From Tetmemena sp. SeJ-2015 (taxonomy: Eukaryota; Ciliophora; Spirotrichea; Sporadotrichida; Oxytrichidae), in NCBI GenBank assembly GCA_027382625.1, contig JAJKFJ010022621.1, positions 1 through 64,000 on the forward strand: a stretch of DNA of 64,000 nucleotides, in the 5' to 3' direction. The notes under the pieces are model-generated. The model saw only the letters and a program-made list of their open reading frames with translations, made no database searches and was not told the origin of the DNA. Position numbers and translations under genes: made by a program. Positions 25,280 to 38,374 of this stretch are shown here, in pieces. Numbering within the stretch: the stretch's first letter is position 1; each line of letters opens with the position of its first letter.

Positions 25280-26767
25280 TCATTTTTTATAAAAAGGAAC
25301 ATGATTAAATTTAATTTAAATTAATTCAATTTGATTATAAAATTTTTAACTGAAATTAACTCTGAGAAATTTATTTTTGTCTGTTTATAACTCTATAAAA
25401 GCTAATCGATTTCTTATTGTTATATCATTCTTAAAGCTAATTTTAAAATCTGATCTTGATTATTTAAGAAGCTTTGGTTTTTGAGTTGTACTTAGTTAAA
25501 TTAAACTTCCTTTTCCCTCGTCTCTTAATTTGAGCTTCTAAATTTTAAACTTAAAAATCTTTCCCAAATTGGAAAATACTCTGTAACTGTATGGTTTAAT
25601 TGAGTATTTAATGCTTGTGACCTATTGAGCTCTTTGCATCTCAAGAAAATGACTAGGCACTAAAAGTATTTTAACACAAATCTTCAAATAAAAAGATTGC
25701 ATTTGATCTAGGACACTCAAAAATTGAATATAACTCATATCTAAATAAGCTGTTTAGTTAACATATTATAGCTTGAATTTAATCTCATTCGCTTATTTTT
25801 CTTGTGAAAACAAATCCCTTGTGTAGATTAATAAATAATTTAAGAATTCAAAGCAGTCCTTTAATTCTATTTATGGATAAACCTCAACGCTCAAATTTCG
25901 CAAAGATTTAGAAGACAGATCTTTTCAGGTTGAATCAAGCATTCTAAAAATATCATTTTCCAAACCAGCGATATCGATTACAGATAAGTTTGAGAAACAA
26001 CTTTTGAATCTCTATACTTAAATATCAATTGTGCGAGGTGACTTTTAATATGGAAAATTAATCTTGAGCTCTTTAAGATTAATGAATGCTGAGCTTATAT
26101 ATTGTTGCAATATATCATTTTCCTTAATTTCACAGTTAATTTTAAAAGCAAATCTTTCTAATTAAATTTTTTAATTGCTTTGCTGAGGTTTTTCACAATT
26201 GGTGATAAATTATGTTTTCATCAATATTATGCTTTTAAAGATTCTAGCTAATTTATCTAACTTAGAAAAAGTTATGTCTCCATTTTGAAATTAGCATGTC
26301 TTTAAAAATATATTTTAGTTTTTCTTTAGAACACAAAATTTATGATGATAGTTGTCAATTGTATTATCAACAAAGTATGCAGAGAAGTAATAGTTGAGAG
26401 AGATTTTTCTATTTATTTTTTTAAATATGACGAAAAAGATTTCATATTAAAAAAAATAAAAATCTTCGATGGGCACTTCAAATTTGTTTGCTAGTTTGAA
26501 TTTAATACAATTGTAAATCTTTTAGATGACTCTTTTCTCAATTCTTTTAAAGGTTTCTTCTTCGCTCGTAAATTAATTGAATAATTTATCAAATTATTGC
26601 TCCATTCTTTTGCAAGAATTAGTATCGAAAACTAAACTTTGCTCCTGAATTATTTGTGAGTTTGTAACTTCATGCAGTTCTTTTTTACTTATTAAACAAA
26701 TAGAGTTACTCAAATCCTTAAGCTACAGGAAACTGTAAATTTAAAGCCTGATATATTTGGTCAACAT
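25280..26767 (-). CDS. Leucine-rich family copy H, one in-frame TGA
   Basis: ATG 26,767 to TGA 25,280 is one frame of 496 codons with a single internal TGA at codon 281 (25,925-25,927), where paralogue G appears to have AAA. The N terminus MLTKYIRLQIYSFLQLKDLS then SICLISKKELHEV is the F-box-like segment. The body has leucine-rich repeats (SSAFINLKELKINFPYQK, FKSCFSNLSVIDIAGLEN, SKSLRNLSVEVYPQIEL). The C terminus is basic. It is the longest preserved member of subgroup G-K and a good model for it. One point mutation could explain the TGA, so whether it is a very recent pseudogene or is read through is open. Confidence 0.65.
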
Positions 26768-27173
26768 TATAAATAATATTATTATAAAGTTTTAAATTGC
26801 TCTCATTAAATATAATAGTATCACAGTTTAAATATTTAAATCATTAATATTTATTTTCATGACCTAAAAAAATAAATTTCAACGCAAAAGTTCATTAATC
26901 AGGAGATTTTAAGAAATTTATTGACATCTGAAAAATTTAGAACACTTTAAATTAATTTTTTATTGACCACGATAATGATTAGATAGAGGACAAAATTAAT
27001 ATCATTTTTTAAATAAACGACAGAACCTGTCAAATTACAAAATGAATTGGTTTGATTATCAATAATCTAAAATATTTAACAGTAAGCAAGTTATTATGGA
27101 TAAATTAACTTTAAGTATAACATTTTCAAGTTTTTTTTTTATCATCAAGAATTAAATTAAATCTCTTCAAAAA

Positions 27174-28562
27174 TCAGCTCATAAAATTTTACTTTAATTG
27201 TTTATTAATTTTTAGACTTTGAGTAATTTTGAGTTATAATTATGCAACCTTTTCCATCTTCTCTAACTTTGAGCTTTTAAATTTGGAAGTTATGAATCTC
27301 TCCTAAATCAAGAAATATCCTAAAACTGTATCGTCTTTGAGAATGCTTGAATTTAATACTAGGGACTTGTTCAGTATTTTATAGGCTTATAAGATGCGTT
27401 GGCATTATAAGTTGCATGACACAAATCTTTAGATAAAAAGTTTTCATTTTGATTTAATCAAGGCCTTCCAAATGTATGATATCTTACAAATCAAAATACG
27501 ATCCTTTGTTACAATATTTTAGCTTGAATTAACTATCTTTAGTTTCTGAGTTAAAACAAAACAGATCCCTAGTATAGAGTAATAGCTGATTTACAAACGG
27601 ACAAGCGTTCTTTATATCTTTTTGAGGATATGATTAATGCTCAAATGTTGCAAAGTAATGCATGACAGCCAGTTATAAATTTCATCAAGAATTAGAAAAA
27701 TATCATTTTCTAGGCCAGTGAAATGGAAGTATGATAAGTTTTAAAAGCAACTTTAGAACTACTCTACTTTTATATTGATATTTGTTGGCTCTCTATATTT
27801 TGGAAAATGAATCTCAAGTTGTTTTACATTTACAAGTACCTAATTGAGATATTCTTACTGCCATTAATCATTATGTAATTAATATTTTGCATAAATTATT
27901 AGTCTTTCTAATGAAATTGTTCGATCATTTTGCATAGGCAATATTTTATGTTTTTATACAACAAAGATATCCTTTAAGACTATTCCCTTTTAAATAGATT
28001 ACTTAATTTAACTAACTAAGATACATTTATTTTTACTTATCCGTAAGGAAATGAGCAAGTATCTAAAAGGATATTTTTGTTTTTCTAAAGCTAAGATAAT
28101 CTAGTATCCTCTGTAATAACGCCAAAATCCCTATATGTTGATAAAAACTTAAAGCTAATGGTGACCTATCTATTAAATGCTTGAAATATATCGAACATTA
28201 TTTATTACTAAAGCGAAAAGTAATCTTAGATTTGATAATAAAAATTCATTAGCTAATTTGAACTTGACAGTTTTTTTAATTTTCGAGATAGCTTTCTCCT
28301 TAATCCGTTCTATCGCTTCTTCTGCTTTTAAAGAATTGATGTGCTTAATATTCTCTTCTTTTTTAATTTATTATTATAATTAAATATAGTGATTAGTCAT
28401 TATATCCATACTGCTCTCATCGAAAACCAAACTTTGCTGTTTAATGAATTGTGAATGTTTAACTTCATGAAAATCTTTTTTGCTCAATCTACAAATAGAT
28501 TTACTCAAATCATTCAGGTCCAGGAAACAGTAAATTTAAACCCTCACATATTTGCTTAGCAT
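27174..28562 (-). pseudogene. Leucine-rich family copy I, frameshifted
   Basis: ATG 28,562 gives MLSKYVRVQIYCFLDLNDLS then KSICRLSKKDFHEVKHSQFI. About 115 codons stay open to KFKLANEFLL. There one extra base relative to copy J shifts the frame. The 3' end (KITQSLKINKQLKQNFMS, TGA 27,174) matches copy H. The plus-strand frame at 28,177-28,383 is antisense to this gene and is not real. The N terminus is nearly identical to copies J and K, indicating recent amplification. Confidence 0.65.
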
Positions 28563-29493
28563 TTGTTTTTATAATTTATAAAATCTATTACAATCAAACT
28601 TATAAATATAAAAGCTTAAATATTTCAATGGCTGACAAATTTGTTAATTCTTTATAATATTATATTAATTTTCTTTATTAAACTCTTGTGATATTCTTTG
28701 ATAAATGTTAACAAAATTAATGGTATTTAAAGTGGAATAACTTTTCCTTAATTACTTTATAATTTAAAAAAAAAATTGAGGGAATTCTATTTTTTAGACA
28801 CTATAATTTTGAATTTCAATTTTTAAATTTTTTTTAATAAAAAATTTACTTTAAACTTAGTAAATTTATCTACAAAAACTTAGAAGATAAATTTTTAACA
28901 ATTTCTTTATTTAAACATAAAGTCCCAATTAAAGCAAATTTTAGTCCATTATTGCAAAGATTCAATGTTAATTAATGTTAATTATTTTTGCTCTTTAATA
29001 GTAAAGTATAATTGGGTAAAGTAATATAATAACTGATGGGCAATTTGAGCAAAGTTTGAACTTTCCTCTCAAAAAGATAAAATCTCCTTAAATTTTTAGC
29101 TTAAGTAATCAATTTGAAGCATTAAATAATTATTGTTATATGTTTTGCACTCTAAAATTACAGACTATATAATTTATTACTAAAGAACTAATTCTTTCTT
29201 ATATATAACAATTTTCTATTAAGTTCATCTATTAATTTAGATTTAATTAATTCTCTTATATTTACAATTAGTTAAAAATTTATTATGTAAATTTAACAAA
29301 ATAAATTTATATTTTGGTATCTTCAATTATTTTTAGACTATAATATAGGGAAGATATGATTAGATGATTGAAAAGAGTTTCTTTCAAATATAATGATGAA
29401 TTGAGCAAGAGGCAGCAGAAAATATTAAGGTAATTTATATTAATAATTTCATAAATAAATTAGTGAAAATGAAAGTCCTGACTGAAGATAAAA
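28563..29493. other. Intergenic, no supported gene
   Basis: AT-rich spacer. A possible upstream exon at about 29,390-29,430 ends in a GTAATT donor followed 34 bases later by TTAG, but its frame does not join the gene downstream. Confidence 0.35.
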
Positions 29494-29532
29494 AATGGAC
29501 CACCGCGCTACCTAAATGCCTTGGGAATAGTT

Positions 29533-29856
29533 ATGTCAACTTCCACTGTAAGTAAACTTATTTTCACTAAGACTTATTATGTGGCTTCTAAATAAGTTTA
29601 GCGCATATTTTATCATCATCCTAATGGTAATGTAGACTTCAAAAGTGGAATTGATGTAATCAGAGCTAGTAATGAAACAAATGTTAGTTTCAAGGACTCA
29701 ATGTCATTTCAAGAGAGATCTGCAATTGTGTTACCTACAAGAATGATAAAAGAAAGTAAAGTCTAGAGAAAGGTAAGCCATAAGCTATTTTCAATAAAGT
29801 TTGTTTAGAGTGAACTAACTAAATGCTATTCAAACTAAAAAAAGGATAAAATTTGA
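29533..29856 (+). CDS. Small spliced gene with two short introns
   Basis: Three exons are supported by splice signals and frame. Exon 1 is 29,533-29,547 (MSTST), with intron 29,548-29,601 (GTAAGT to TTTAG, 54 bp). Exon 2 is 29,602-29,772 (RIFYHHPNGNVDFKSGIDVI, then Asn-Glu-Thr-Asn and ERSAIVLPTRMIKESKVQRK), with intron 29,773-29,808 (GTAAGC to TTTAG, 36 bp). Exon 3 is 29,809-29,856, ending SNQKKDKI and TGA. The exons join in phase 0 to about 77 residues, soluble and charged. The frame is also open upstream to 29,494 (RYLNALGIV), so the ATG may be internal and the gene a 3' remnant. I do not recognise the family. It is the only convincing plus-strand gene in the left half, and its base use differs from the array. 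Confidence 0.55.
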
Positions 29857-30934
29857 GAAGAAGAAAGCCTAAATAAATTTGGATGTTTTCTAAATAGGAT
29901 TGAAAATAATTAAAAGTAAATTCCTGCCCAGTACATTCTGAATAAACTATCTTGTATTTTTAAAATTCACAACTGAGATAACTAATTCGTATTCATCTTA
30001 TATTGTGAAAGCTATATTATAGCAAAAATAATAATTTTTGCAATCACAGATAGTAAAATAAAATATTAATTTTAATTTAATCATTTTTTTACCTATTCAA
30101 TTAAATTATTCTCCTTTAAAGATAGCCAGAGTAAAATTTATTAAATTTTAGGTTTGTTGATTTATATTTAAAATTCAATTAAAATGGAAATATCTAATGG
30201 GTTTTACATAAATTTCAAAATAAACTTTTTAATTTGAAGGAAAAAATTTGAATTTAAAAAAAATATTTTTGGATTTGGTAATTAAATTAAATTTTTTAAG
30301 GGATAATATCTGCTTCCCACTTTTAAATAAAAAATCCTTTAATGTATCCCGAGCTAAATGGGATAAAATTGTGAATATTAAGAAATATTTATTAATTAAC
30401 TTCAAGGTAATTTATAAATTTAAATTTTAAATTTTTGCCAAAATGAATTTGTTAAGAATCAAAAGTATATATGAATTATAATATAACTTAATCTGCAAAT
30501 GAAATTTATCAATTACTTTAGAATTATCAAACTATAACTTTCTTAGTAAATCACCCTTACTTTCCAACGATTTCATAAAGAGACTTTCAATTTTTATGTC
30601 TAATTTAAATAGAAAAAGTAGACAAAATTCATTGAAAACGTTTAGATTAATAGAAATTTATCAACTTTATTGGAAAGAATGAACCCAAATTTGAAATGTA
30701 TTACACACCCCCATACAAAAAATATATTTTATATAAAGTTTAGATTGAGATTAGAATGAATATCAAATTTTAAAATTTAACTGCAATAACTATCAATATA
30801 ACTAAAGAATAATTAAATGATCAATAATTATAATTTTTTAACACGAAGAAAGTTTGTAGGGATAAAATTAATTTTAAACTTTTATTTTCAGTTTTGCAAC
30901 CTAATAGGTTTTTCAAGACTTTAATTAGATCTCC
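29857..30934. other. Intergenic, no supported gene
   Basis: AT-rich DNA. The plus-strand frame at 30,248-30,430 is Lys/Asn/Phe-rich, lies in a run-rich patch, and shows no motif. Confidence 0.35.
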
Positions 30935-32330
30935 TCATAAGTTAGCTAATGAAATTTTATTTTAACTCTTTTTGAATCTTTCGTCTTTGTGCCATTTTTA
31001 TTTAGGATTACAAAGCCTTTTCCATTTTCTTAAAGGATGAGTTTTGAAATTTGAAAATCAAAAATCTCCCCAATATCATGAATTAGTCTATAGCTATAGC
31101 TTCTATGACAGTTTTTGAATTTAATGCTTGGGACTTGTTCAGTATTTTCTAGGCTTATAAATTACTATGGCAATTTAAGTTACTTGACACTAATCTTCAA
31201 ATAAAAAGATTAGACCTTGATTTCTTCAAGATCTTTCAAATGAATGATATCTGACAAATCAAAATACTCTCCTTTGTTCGTATATTTTAACTTGAATTAA
31301 CTCTCATTAGTTTCAGGGTTCAAAGAAAACAGATCCCTAGTATAGATTAGCAAAATATTTATAAACTGACAAGAGTTCTATATTTCTGTTTGAGGATATG
31401 ATTTAACGCTCAAATGTTGCAAAGATTTATATGACAGGCCATTTTTGATATTATTAAGAATTTGTAAAATATCATATTGCTTGCCTGTAAAATGAAAGTA
31501 TGATAAGTTTTAAAAGCAACTTGAGAACTACTCTACTTGAATAGTCATGAAATTTAGATCTCCATATTTTGGATAATGAAGCTCGAGTTTTAAGATTTAA
31601 AAATGCTAATTTGAAATCATCTCACTTTTTTCCATAATCGAATAATTTAAATTACGAGTAGATTGTTATTTTTTCTAATGTAATTATTTGATTATTTTGC
31701 AGTGGATATTATATATTCTGATTAAAATCTATAGCTATTTCCTTTAAGACTATTCTTTTAAAGCAATTACCTAATTCAGCCAGTTATTAAACAGTTATTT
31801 GTCCTGAATCAAGAGAGCAGGTATCAAAAATAATATTTTTGTTTTCCTAGAGCTCAAATAGTCTATTATCCTTTAAAAAAAGGTGAATATCATGAAAGCT
31901 AAAATTAGATGAGAATTTAAAACTCAGCCTGACTTATCTATCTAATGCTTGGAAAATATCGAACACTGTTTAATAATTCCTTGAAAAATAATCTTAGTAT
32001 GAAACTACAAATTCATTAGCTAATTAGAACTTTATAGATTTTTTTATTTTGGCCAAAGTTTTTTCCTTAATCTGCACGATAGTGTCATATACTTGCCCTG
32101 AACTGATATGATTAATATTCTCTTCTTGTTTTATCTAATCGTAATTTTCTAGATATATATAAGTCAATCTTTCTGATATTGCTCTCATCGAAAACGAATC
32201 TTTATGCTTTAATGAATTGTGAATGCTTAACTTCATGAAAATCTTTCTTGCTCAATCTATAAATAGATTTACTCAAATCATTTAGATCCAGATAGCAGTA
32301 AATTAAAACTCTTATATATTTACTTATCAT
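30935..32330 (-). pseudogene. Leucine-rich family copy J, frameshifted
   Basis: ATG 32,330 gives MISKYIRVLIYCYLDLNDLS then KSIYRLSKKDFHEVKHSQFI. An extra base near codon 65 shifts the frame. The body is then open for about 130 codons (ANEFVVSYQDYFSRNYQTVF, VQQLAELGNCFKRIVL). A TGA follows Tyr-Gly-Lys-Lys, after which family sequence resumes. The 3' end is set at TGA 30,935. It lies in tandem with copies I and K, separated from I by the 29.5-kb spliced gene. Confidence 0.6.
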
Positions 32331-33181
32331 TTATTTTTATGATTGTTATGAAATAAATATATTGTAAAAAAACTTATAAATATAACAGCTTAAATATTTA
32401 AATTATTGAAACAAAAATTTTAAGAAAATATTTTTATTGCTTTATTTTTTTATTTTCTTAGAATGTTTAAAATATTTTTAAAGAATAAATGCTAAAATGC
32501 ACTGGAAATAATTTTTAAAAAAATATAAGACTTTTGTTCTATAAACTAACAATTGGCGAAGAACTAAAATATATAATATGTAAGGTGATTTTAATTTTTA
32601 ATTTACATCTATTGTTGAATTCTTTATATTTGTGGGTAGTAACCTTTCTTTAGTGAATATCATTGGTGAAATATATAAATTTCACTAAGTTTATAATTTA
32701 ATTTATAATCACTATAGAAAAGATAATAAAAAAAATTATTTTATTTTTTTTATTAAAAAATTATATATGCAACACTTAAATTTTAAATATTCTGATTATA
32801 AATAGAAAATGCAAAATTAATAAAAGTTGAGACGTTTAATCGAGAACTTATAGTTAATTTTATTTTTAAATTTTTTATTTTCAAATTTATAAAAAAATTT
32901 TTTTTTTTCAAAAACTTTGAGTTAATGTTCTTGTTTAATTTAAAAAACCCAAAAAAAAATTATGATTTTAAGAAATTGATTATCAAAAAATTAAAAATAA
33001 TTCAATTTGTAAAGATTTATTATTTTTTTAAAATTTTTATAGAGGAAGAACCTTTTTTTAAATTTTAAAAAATTCTATCAATTAAAGAATTGCTTAGATT
33101 AAAATAAAATAAAATTCGGGCATTAAGAAGTAGAATTTTAGGGATAAATTATGTTTAAATACTCTTTTTTAAATTTTATCA
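32331..33181. other. Spacer with homopolymer-rich block
   Basis: AT-rich spacer between copies J and K. The part at 32,850-33,110 has A/T runs up to nine bases with CCC and AAAA insertions, like the other suspect blocks. No gene. Confidence 0.4.
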
Positions 33182-34576
33182 TCACCACTTATTTTCACTT
33201 ATCTGCTCTTGAAATTTTATTTTAATTGTGACTTACTTTTTGGTTTTTGAATCATTTTTAGTTAAGATTATGCAGCCTTTTCCATCTTCTCTAAGTTTGA
33301 GCTTTGAAATTTAAAAATCAAAAATTTCCCCAAAATCAATAAATAGTCTATATCTATAGCTTCTATTCAAATTCTTGAATTAAATACTAGGAGCTTCTTC
33401 AGTTTTTACAAGTCTAATAAAATACTTAGGCAATATAAGTTACTTTACACAAATCTTCAAATAAAATGATTTGATCTTGATTTCTGATAGGACTATAAAA
33501 TGGATAATATCTTATAATTAAAAATATGCCGCTTTGTTGCAATATTTTAACTTGAATTAACTCTCATTAGTTTCTGGGTTCTATGAAAACAGATCCCTTG
33601 TATACAGTAACAGTTTATTTACAAACTGATAATAGTCTTTTATTTCAGAATATGTTTTAATGCTCAGACATAGCAAAGATTTATATGACAGGCCATTTTT
33701 GAATTGATTTATAATTTTAAAAATATCTCTTTATAGGCTTCTAAAATGAAAGTATGATAAGTTTTTAAAGCAACTTGAGAGAACTACTCTTCTCTAATAT
33801 TGGTAAAAGTTGGCTCTCCATATTTTGGAAATTTAATCTCGAGTTGTTTTACATTTACAAATACCTAATTTAGATATTCTATACACATTTATTCACTCAT
33901 TCATTACAATTTTGCATGATTGTTAATCTTTCTAATAAAATAATTTGATTACTTTCCTGAGGTAATTAATTATAACTTGCTTCAATAGCCGTATTATTTA
34001 AGACTATTCTTTTAAATAAATTGCTTAATTTAACAAACTAATATTCAAATATTTGCTCCTTTATAAAAAGAGCAGGTATCTAGACGAATATTTTTATTTT
34101 GCTTAAGCTCAGATAATCTATCAATCTCTGGCATATGCTAAAATCAATTTTGATGAGGAAAACTTAAAACTTAGTGTAACTTATCTATTTAATGCTTGAA
34201 ATATATCGATAAGGATTTAATATTTTCTTGATAATTGATTTGAGATTGAAACTACAAATTCATTAGCTAAATTGAACTTGACAGATTTTTGAATTTCTTG
34301 AGAGTTTTCTATTTTATCCGTGCTGTGGCTTCATCTATTTAGACTGAATCAAGTTTATTAAAATTCTCCTCTCTTTAAAACTAATCATATAATTAAACAT
34401 ATAGATTAGTCATTCTTTTGACATTGATCTCATCGAAAACAAAACTTTATTCTTTAATGAATTGTGAATGTTTAACTTCATGAAAATCTTTCTTGCTCAA
34501 TCTATAAATAGATTTACTCAAATCGTTTAGGTCCAAGGTAGCAGTAAATTAAAACTCTTATATATTTACTCAACAT
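33182..34576 (-). pseudogene. Leucine-rich family copy K, early frameshift
   Basis: ATG 34,576 gives MLSKYIRVLIYCYL. One extra base relative to copy J (CTTGG versus CTGG) then throws the frame, while the sequence continues as DLNDLSKSIYRLSKKDFHEV in the next frame. The C terminus (KNDSKTKKQVTIKIKFQEQI, TGA 33,182) matches copies H-J. It is the rightmost member of subgroup G-K. The very early break makes a functional product unlikely unless the base is an error. Confidence 0.6.
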
Positions 34577-35828
34577 TTATTTTTATAATTTTATAAAATA
34601 TATTACAATCAAACTTATAAATATTAAAGTCTAAATATTTAAACGGTTGTGAAATTTTATTTTTTCTTAAAATAAAATTATTTTTGTCAAGTTAATTTTA
34701 AAAGATTGCAAAAATATAAAAATTATAGATTAAAGCTTCTCTAAAACTAATAATTTGAAGAAAAGAGTATTTTTCCTTAAAAAATTAATTATATTAAAGT
34801 TATTTTCATTTTTTTAGAATATACTTATATCGATAGGTTTGATAAATTAATGAATCGAAATCATTCTAATATGAGTAACATTTAAATTTAAAAATTATAT
34901 TTATTTAAAAATATTTACAGTCACTATAGAATATCTCCCATTATGAAAACAAATATATTGTATTTGATTTTAAAGGTACCAATTTTTAATAAAATTCATT
35001 AATTTTCTAGCTCTTCGCACTTATAGCAAAACATTAACAAGGAAAATAAAGTAATCTAAAAGATTAAATTAGCAAATACTATTAAAAAAATTAGTTAATG
35101 TTAAAAGCATAAAAAAAGATAATGCTACCAATCATCAATATAGTGCCCTCCCCTGAAATTAAAGATTATTAAAATCTCTAAAAAACATTCTGCTATTTAA
35201 TTCTATAAAGTATATGAGCTGATTTTGAGTTTAGTTAATTTTAAACTCTCTTTTCTATTTTTTTACATAATAAAATCTAATAAATTTTTATTAAGTTTAG
35301 TAAATAAATGTTCGCATAATTAATCATCTTTAACCGCAGCAGCAGCTAATTTAAAATACTATTTAATTTGTAAAATAATACTTCTTATTATATCTTTTTA
35401 ATTTCTATCTGAATTTGCAATTAAGTAATTCTATTATAAAATTAAAATAATTAAAATTTGTTAAATTTAAAATTAATTGTCTTCATGTTAATGAATTGCA
35501 CGAATCAAAGATAACTTTAAATTTTTTAAATAAATGTAGATTATGTTGAACTTTAAACCTTTTAAAATACTAAATTATTTCATTAAAAGTAGTTTAAATT
35601 GTATTCCTACGATAGACCAGATATTTATACTCCCAGTTTCAATCTAGCATATACTAAGGTTTAGTTAATTGATTGCACTACAATTTAACTTTTTGAATGA
35701 CTTGATTATTTTGTGCTATTGATCAAGAAAAAAACCTTAGTTCACTGAACTTATTATTTTTAGTGGTTTTAACTTTTATTTTCTTTATTTAAAACCTTTA
35801 ATTTATTACAATTTCATAATTGGAGTTA
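34577..35828. other. Intergenic, no supported gene
   Basis: AT-rich spacer with no frame I can support on either strand. Confidence 0.35.
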
Positions 35829-37120
35829 TCATAAGAGTAAATGGTAACTTGGCTTTTCTACTTTCTGAATTCCTATACCTCTTTGTATAATTTCTCTGGG
35901 GCTCTAAAGACTCGACCCGTAAAGTAAAATTGAAAACAAGGTTTGATATTTGAAACCTGATATAGCGTTCAAAGTATTTTCTAATTGAACTATGCCATAC
36001 CATCGACTTAGATCTATCTTTATTAGCTTCAAGTTCCTCATTCGTTTTCTATTTAAGAGGCTCAAAAGAACATCTTGTAAAGTTTCTACTTTTATTTTTA
36101 TACCTTAAGTTTTTGAATTGTAGACATGGAAGTCCAAATCTTTGAGTCTTCTTAAATCACAATCATATTCAAAGATAAGAAATCTAAATTTCGTAAATGA
36201 TCCATTTAGGGATAGTTTACAAATTTAGCTCAGAGCTTTTTGTAAAATGTTTTAGTGGTAAATTTATTGAAATTTGAAGGAGATACTTCCTTAATATTAA
36301 TTTGTTAAAAAAAAATAAAAAAAATTTTTTTTTTTTTAATAAAAAAATTTTTTAAATTTTTTCTCTTTATTCAAAAATTTTTTTAATTTATATCATTGCT
36401 ATTAACAAATTAATGGCTAAAAAATTACTATGAAATATTTTATTTTTTTTAAAAATAAAAATAAAATTATATAAACCAAATTTTTTAGTTAAGTTAGTTC
36501 TAACCCCTCAAATTATAGAGATAAAGTTTCAAAATTTACAAATAAAGTAATTTCTCGAATTACAGCTTGGATTAATTTGATATGGTTTGAATTTCATAAA
36601 ACTTACAAATTAGTTTTTTAAGCCTCATTTCTTTGCCCTCCTATTTCTTTTAATCCTTCTTATATTCGTAAGAAGCGACTCAAGTCAGGGTTTAAAGCCT
36701 TAGCTAATATTCCAAGTTATAAAATATTTAAAACAGAAGAGTTGATTATGCATTTTTAAAATTTGATATGCTATTTTAGTTAATTTGGGCAATATCTTTG
36801 ATAAGCATATTGATTCTACTCTTGTGTAGAAGATCTTTAATATGCTAATGTTAAACTGTTATGAGAAGATTTAGAAGTCTCACTTTATTTTTCTCTCAGC
36901 TGTTTGTCGTAACTCTAGCAAGAACTTCTCTCTAATTGTTTGCTTTTCTATCGACATCTAAATAAAGATACTATTAAAAGTTTAAGACTGAAAGAACGAA
37001 TCTCAAATAAATTTTCAAGGAAAAGGTTTTTGAATTTATTTTGATTATATTTCACCCATTGATTGTAATCCTCTTGCTTTAGTATTAGCTCTTGATTTTT
37101 AATTTATACGCGTTTTTAAT
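35829..37120 (-). pseudogene. Leucine-rich family copy M, interrupted
   Basis: The distal half is a clean minus-strand frame from about 36,300 to TGA 35,829: QKALSQICKLSLNGSFTKF, LRRLKDLDFHVYNSKT, then ETLQDVLLSLLNRKRMRNLK with LIKIDL. This is strong leucine-rich spacing. The proximal half (36.5-37.12 kb) keeps REKFLLELRQTAERKIK. A TGA follows where other copies have TGC, and there is at least one frame change. A run-rich block at 36,300-36,470 separates the halves, and the F-box-like start was not found. The 65-codon standard-code frame at 35,806-36,003 is another reading of the same DNA. Confidence 0.55.
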
Positions 37121-38374
37121 GATTATCTCTTTAATGATTATCTTTTTTTTTTTAATTTATTTAAAAACAGCAACTATAACTTTTGCCCTATTTTAAAATA
37201 AATAAACTTAGCAAATGACACCCTTCAACTTTTATCTTCAGGTTTAAGCTATCCAGACATATATAAAATATTCATTACACTAAAGATGGGATGGAATTCT
37301 TTGAGAAAAATAAAAGTTCTACTGCTTTATAGATTGCCTAATTCTAATATCCTCTTATGAAATGAGGCTCAAATGATAAAGAGAGACTACTTACATTATT
37401 TTAGAATATAGAGAGCGCTACAACAATCTTAATATGTGTCTTAGCTGCATATTTTAACTTTTAATCTTTTTAAATTCGCAACTTTCAGCTGATTGTTTTC
37501 TATTAAAGATCATCTTTTGAATGAGAAGCTCCAATAAAGAGAAACAAATAAAATTCCTCTAATCTTTTTAGCTATTGTAAAACCTATTAACGTGCCACTT
37601 TAAATTTTCTAAATCTATATTCTAAAGGATATATAAATTTTATCATTTCAAAATTTGATCTGCATAAAATTATTGATTTAATAGTTTAAAAAGCAAGTAT
37701 AGAAATCCTTATAACTATTGAAATTTAGCAAAATTCAGTAAGAAAAATTAGTTGTTAATATAATTTGTTTCCAAAGACAAAGCGCCAAATATAAAATCTA
37801 TTTATTATAATTCCTCTCCTTAAAATTCCTATTTTTTTAAGTATTAAGTTAAAATTTCTACATTTTATGCACCTATAATACTTTTGGAATATCATTAGAT
37901 TTAATTTTTGAGTTAGATATCTAAATTATTTGCATTTTAATATCTCTAATTGATATTCTTATTGCAGTATCTTACCTTTGAAAGATAAATCTGATATAAA
38001 TTATGGGAATAAATTTATTTTTTGCTTAAAATTAAAAGTATTAAAATTTCATATAATTCATATTTTATTCAATTTTTTAAAAGTTAAGTTAAATTAAACT
38101 ATTAAAAACCCAAATTCCAAAAGGAATTCGTTTTAAAAAAAAAACTTCCTCCCCTTTTTAATTTTTAAAATTTTAACTTCAAATTGTTTTTTTGGCAGGG
38201 TTAAATTTTTAAACCTTTAAAAATTTAATTTTTTAAATTTAACCCTTTTAATTTTTTAAATTTACTTTTTTTCCCAAAAAAAATTTTTTTGATTTTCAAA
38301 ATTTTCTGAAAATCCCCTCTTACTTTATAAAAAAATTAATTTCCAATTTGGGGAAGGGGTTTTTGGTTTTATTT
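37121..38374. other. Spacer ending in a homopolymer-rich block
   Basis: 37,121-38,090 is AT-rich DNA without a supported gene. 38,100-38,374 has runs such as A9, T8, C4 and G4 that cut off the 3' end of the next gene. Confidence 0.4.

Noticed and set aside
28177..28383. 68-codon plus-strand ORF
   Set aside because: Exactly antisense to the conserved N-terminal part of copy I.
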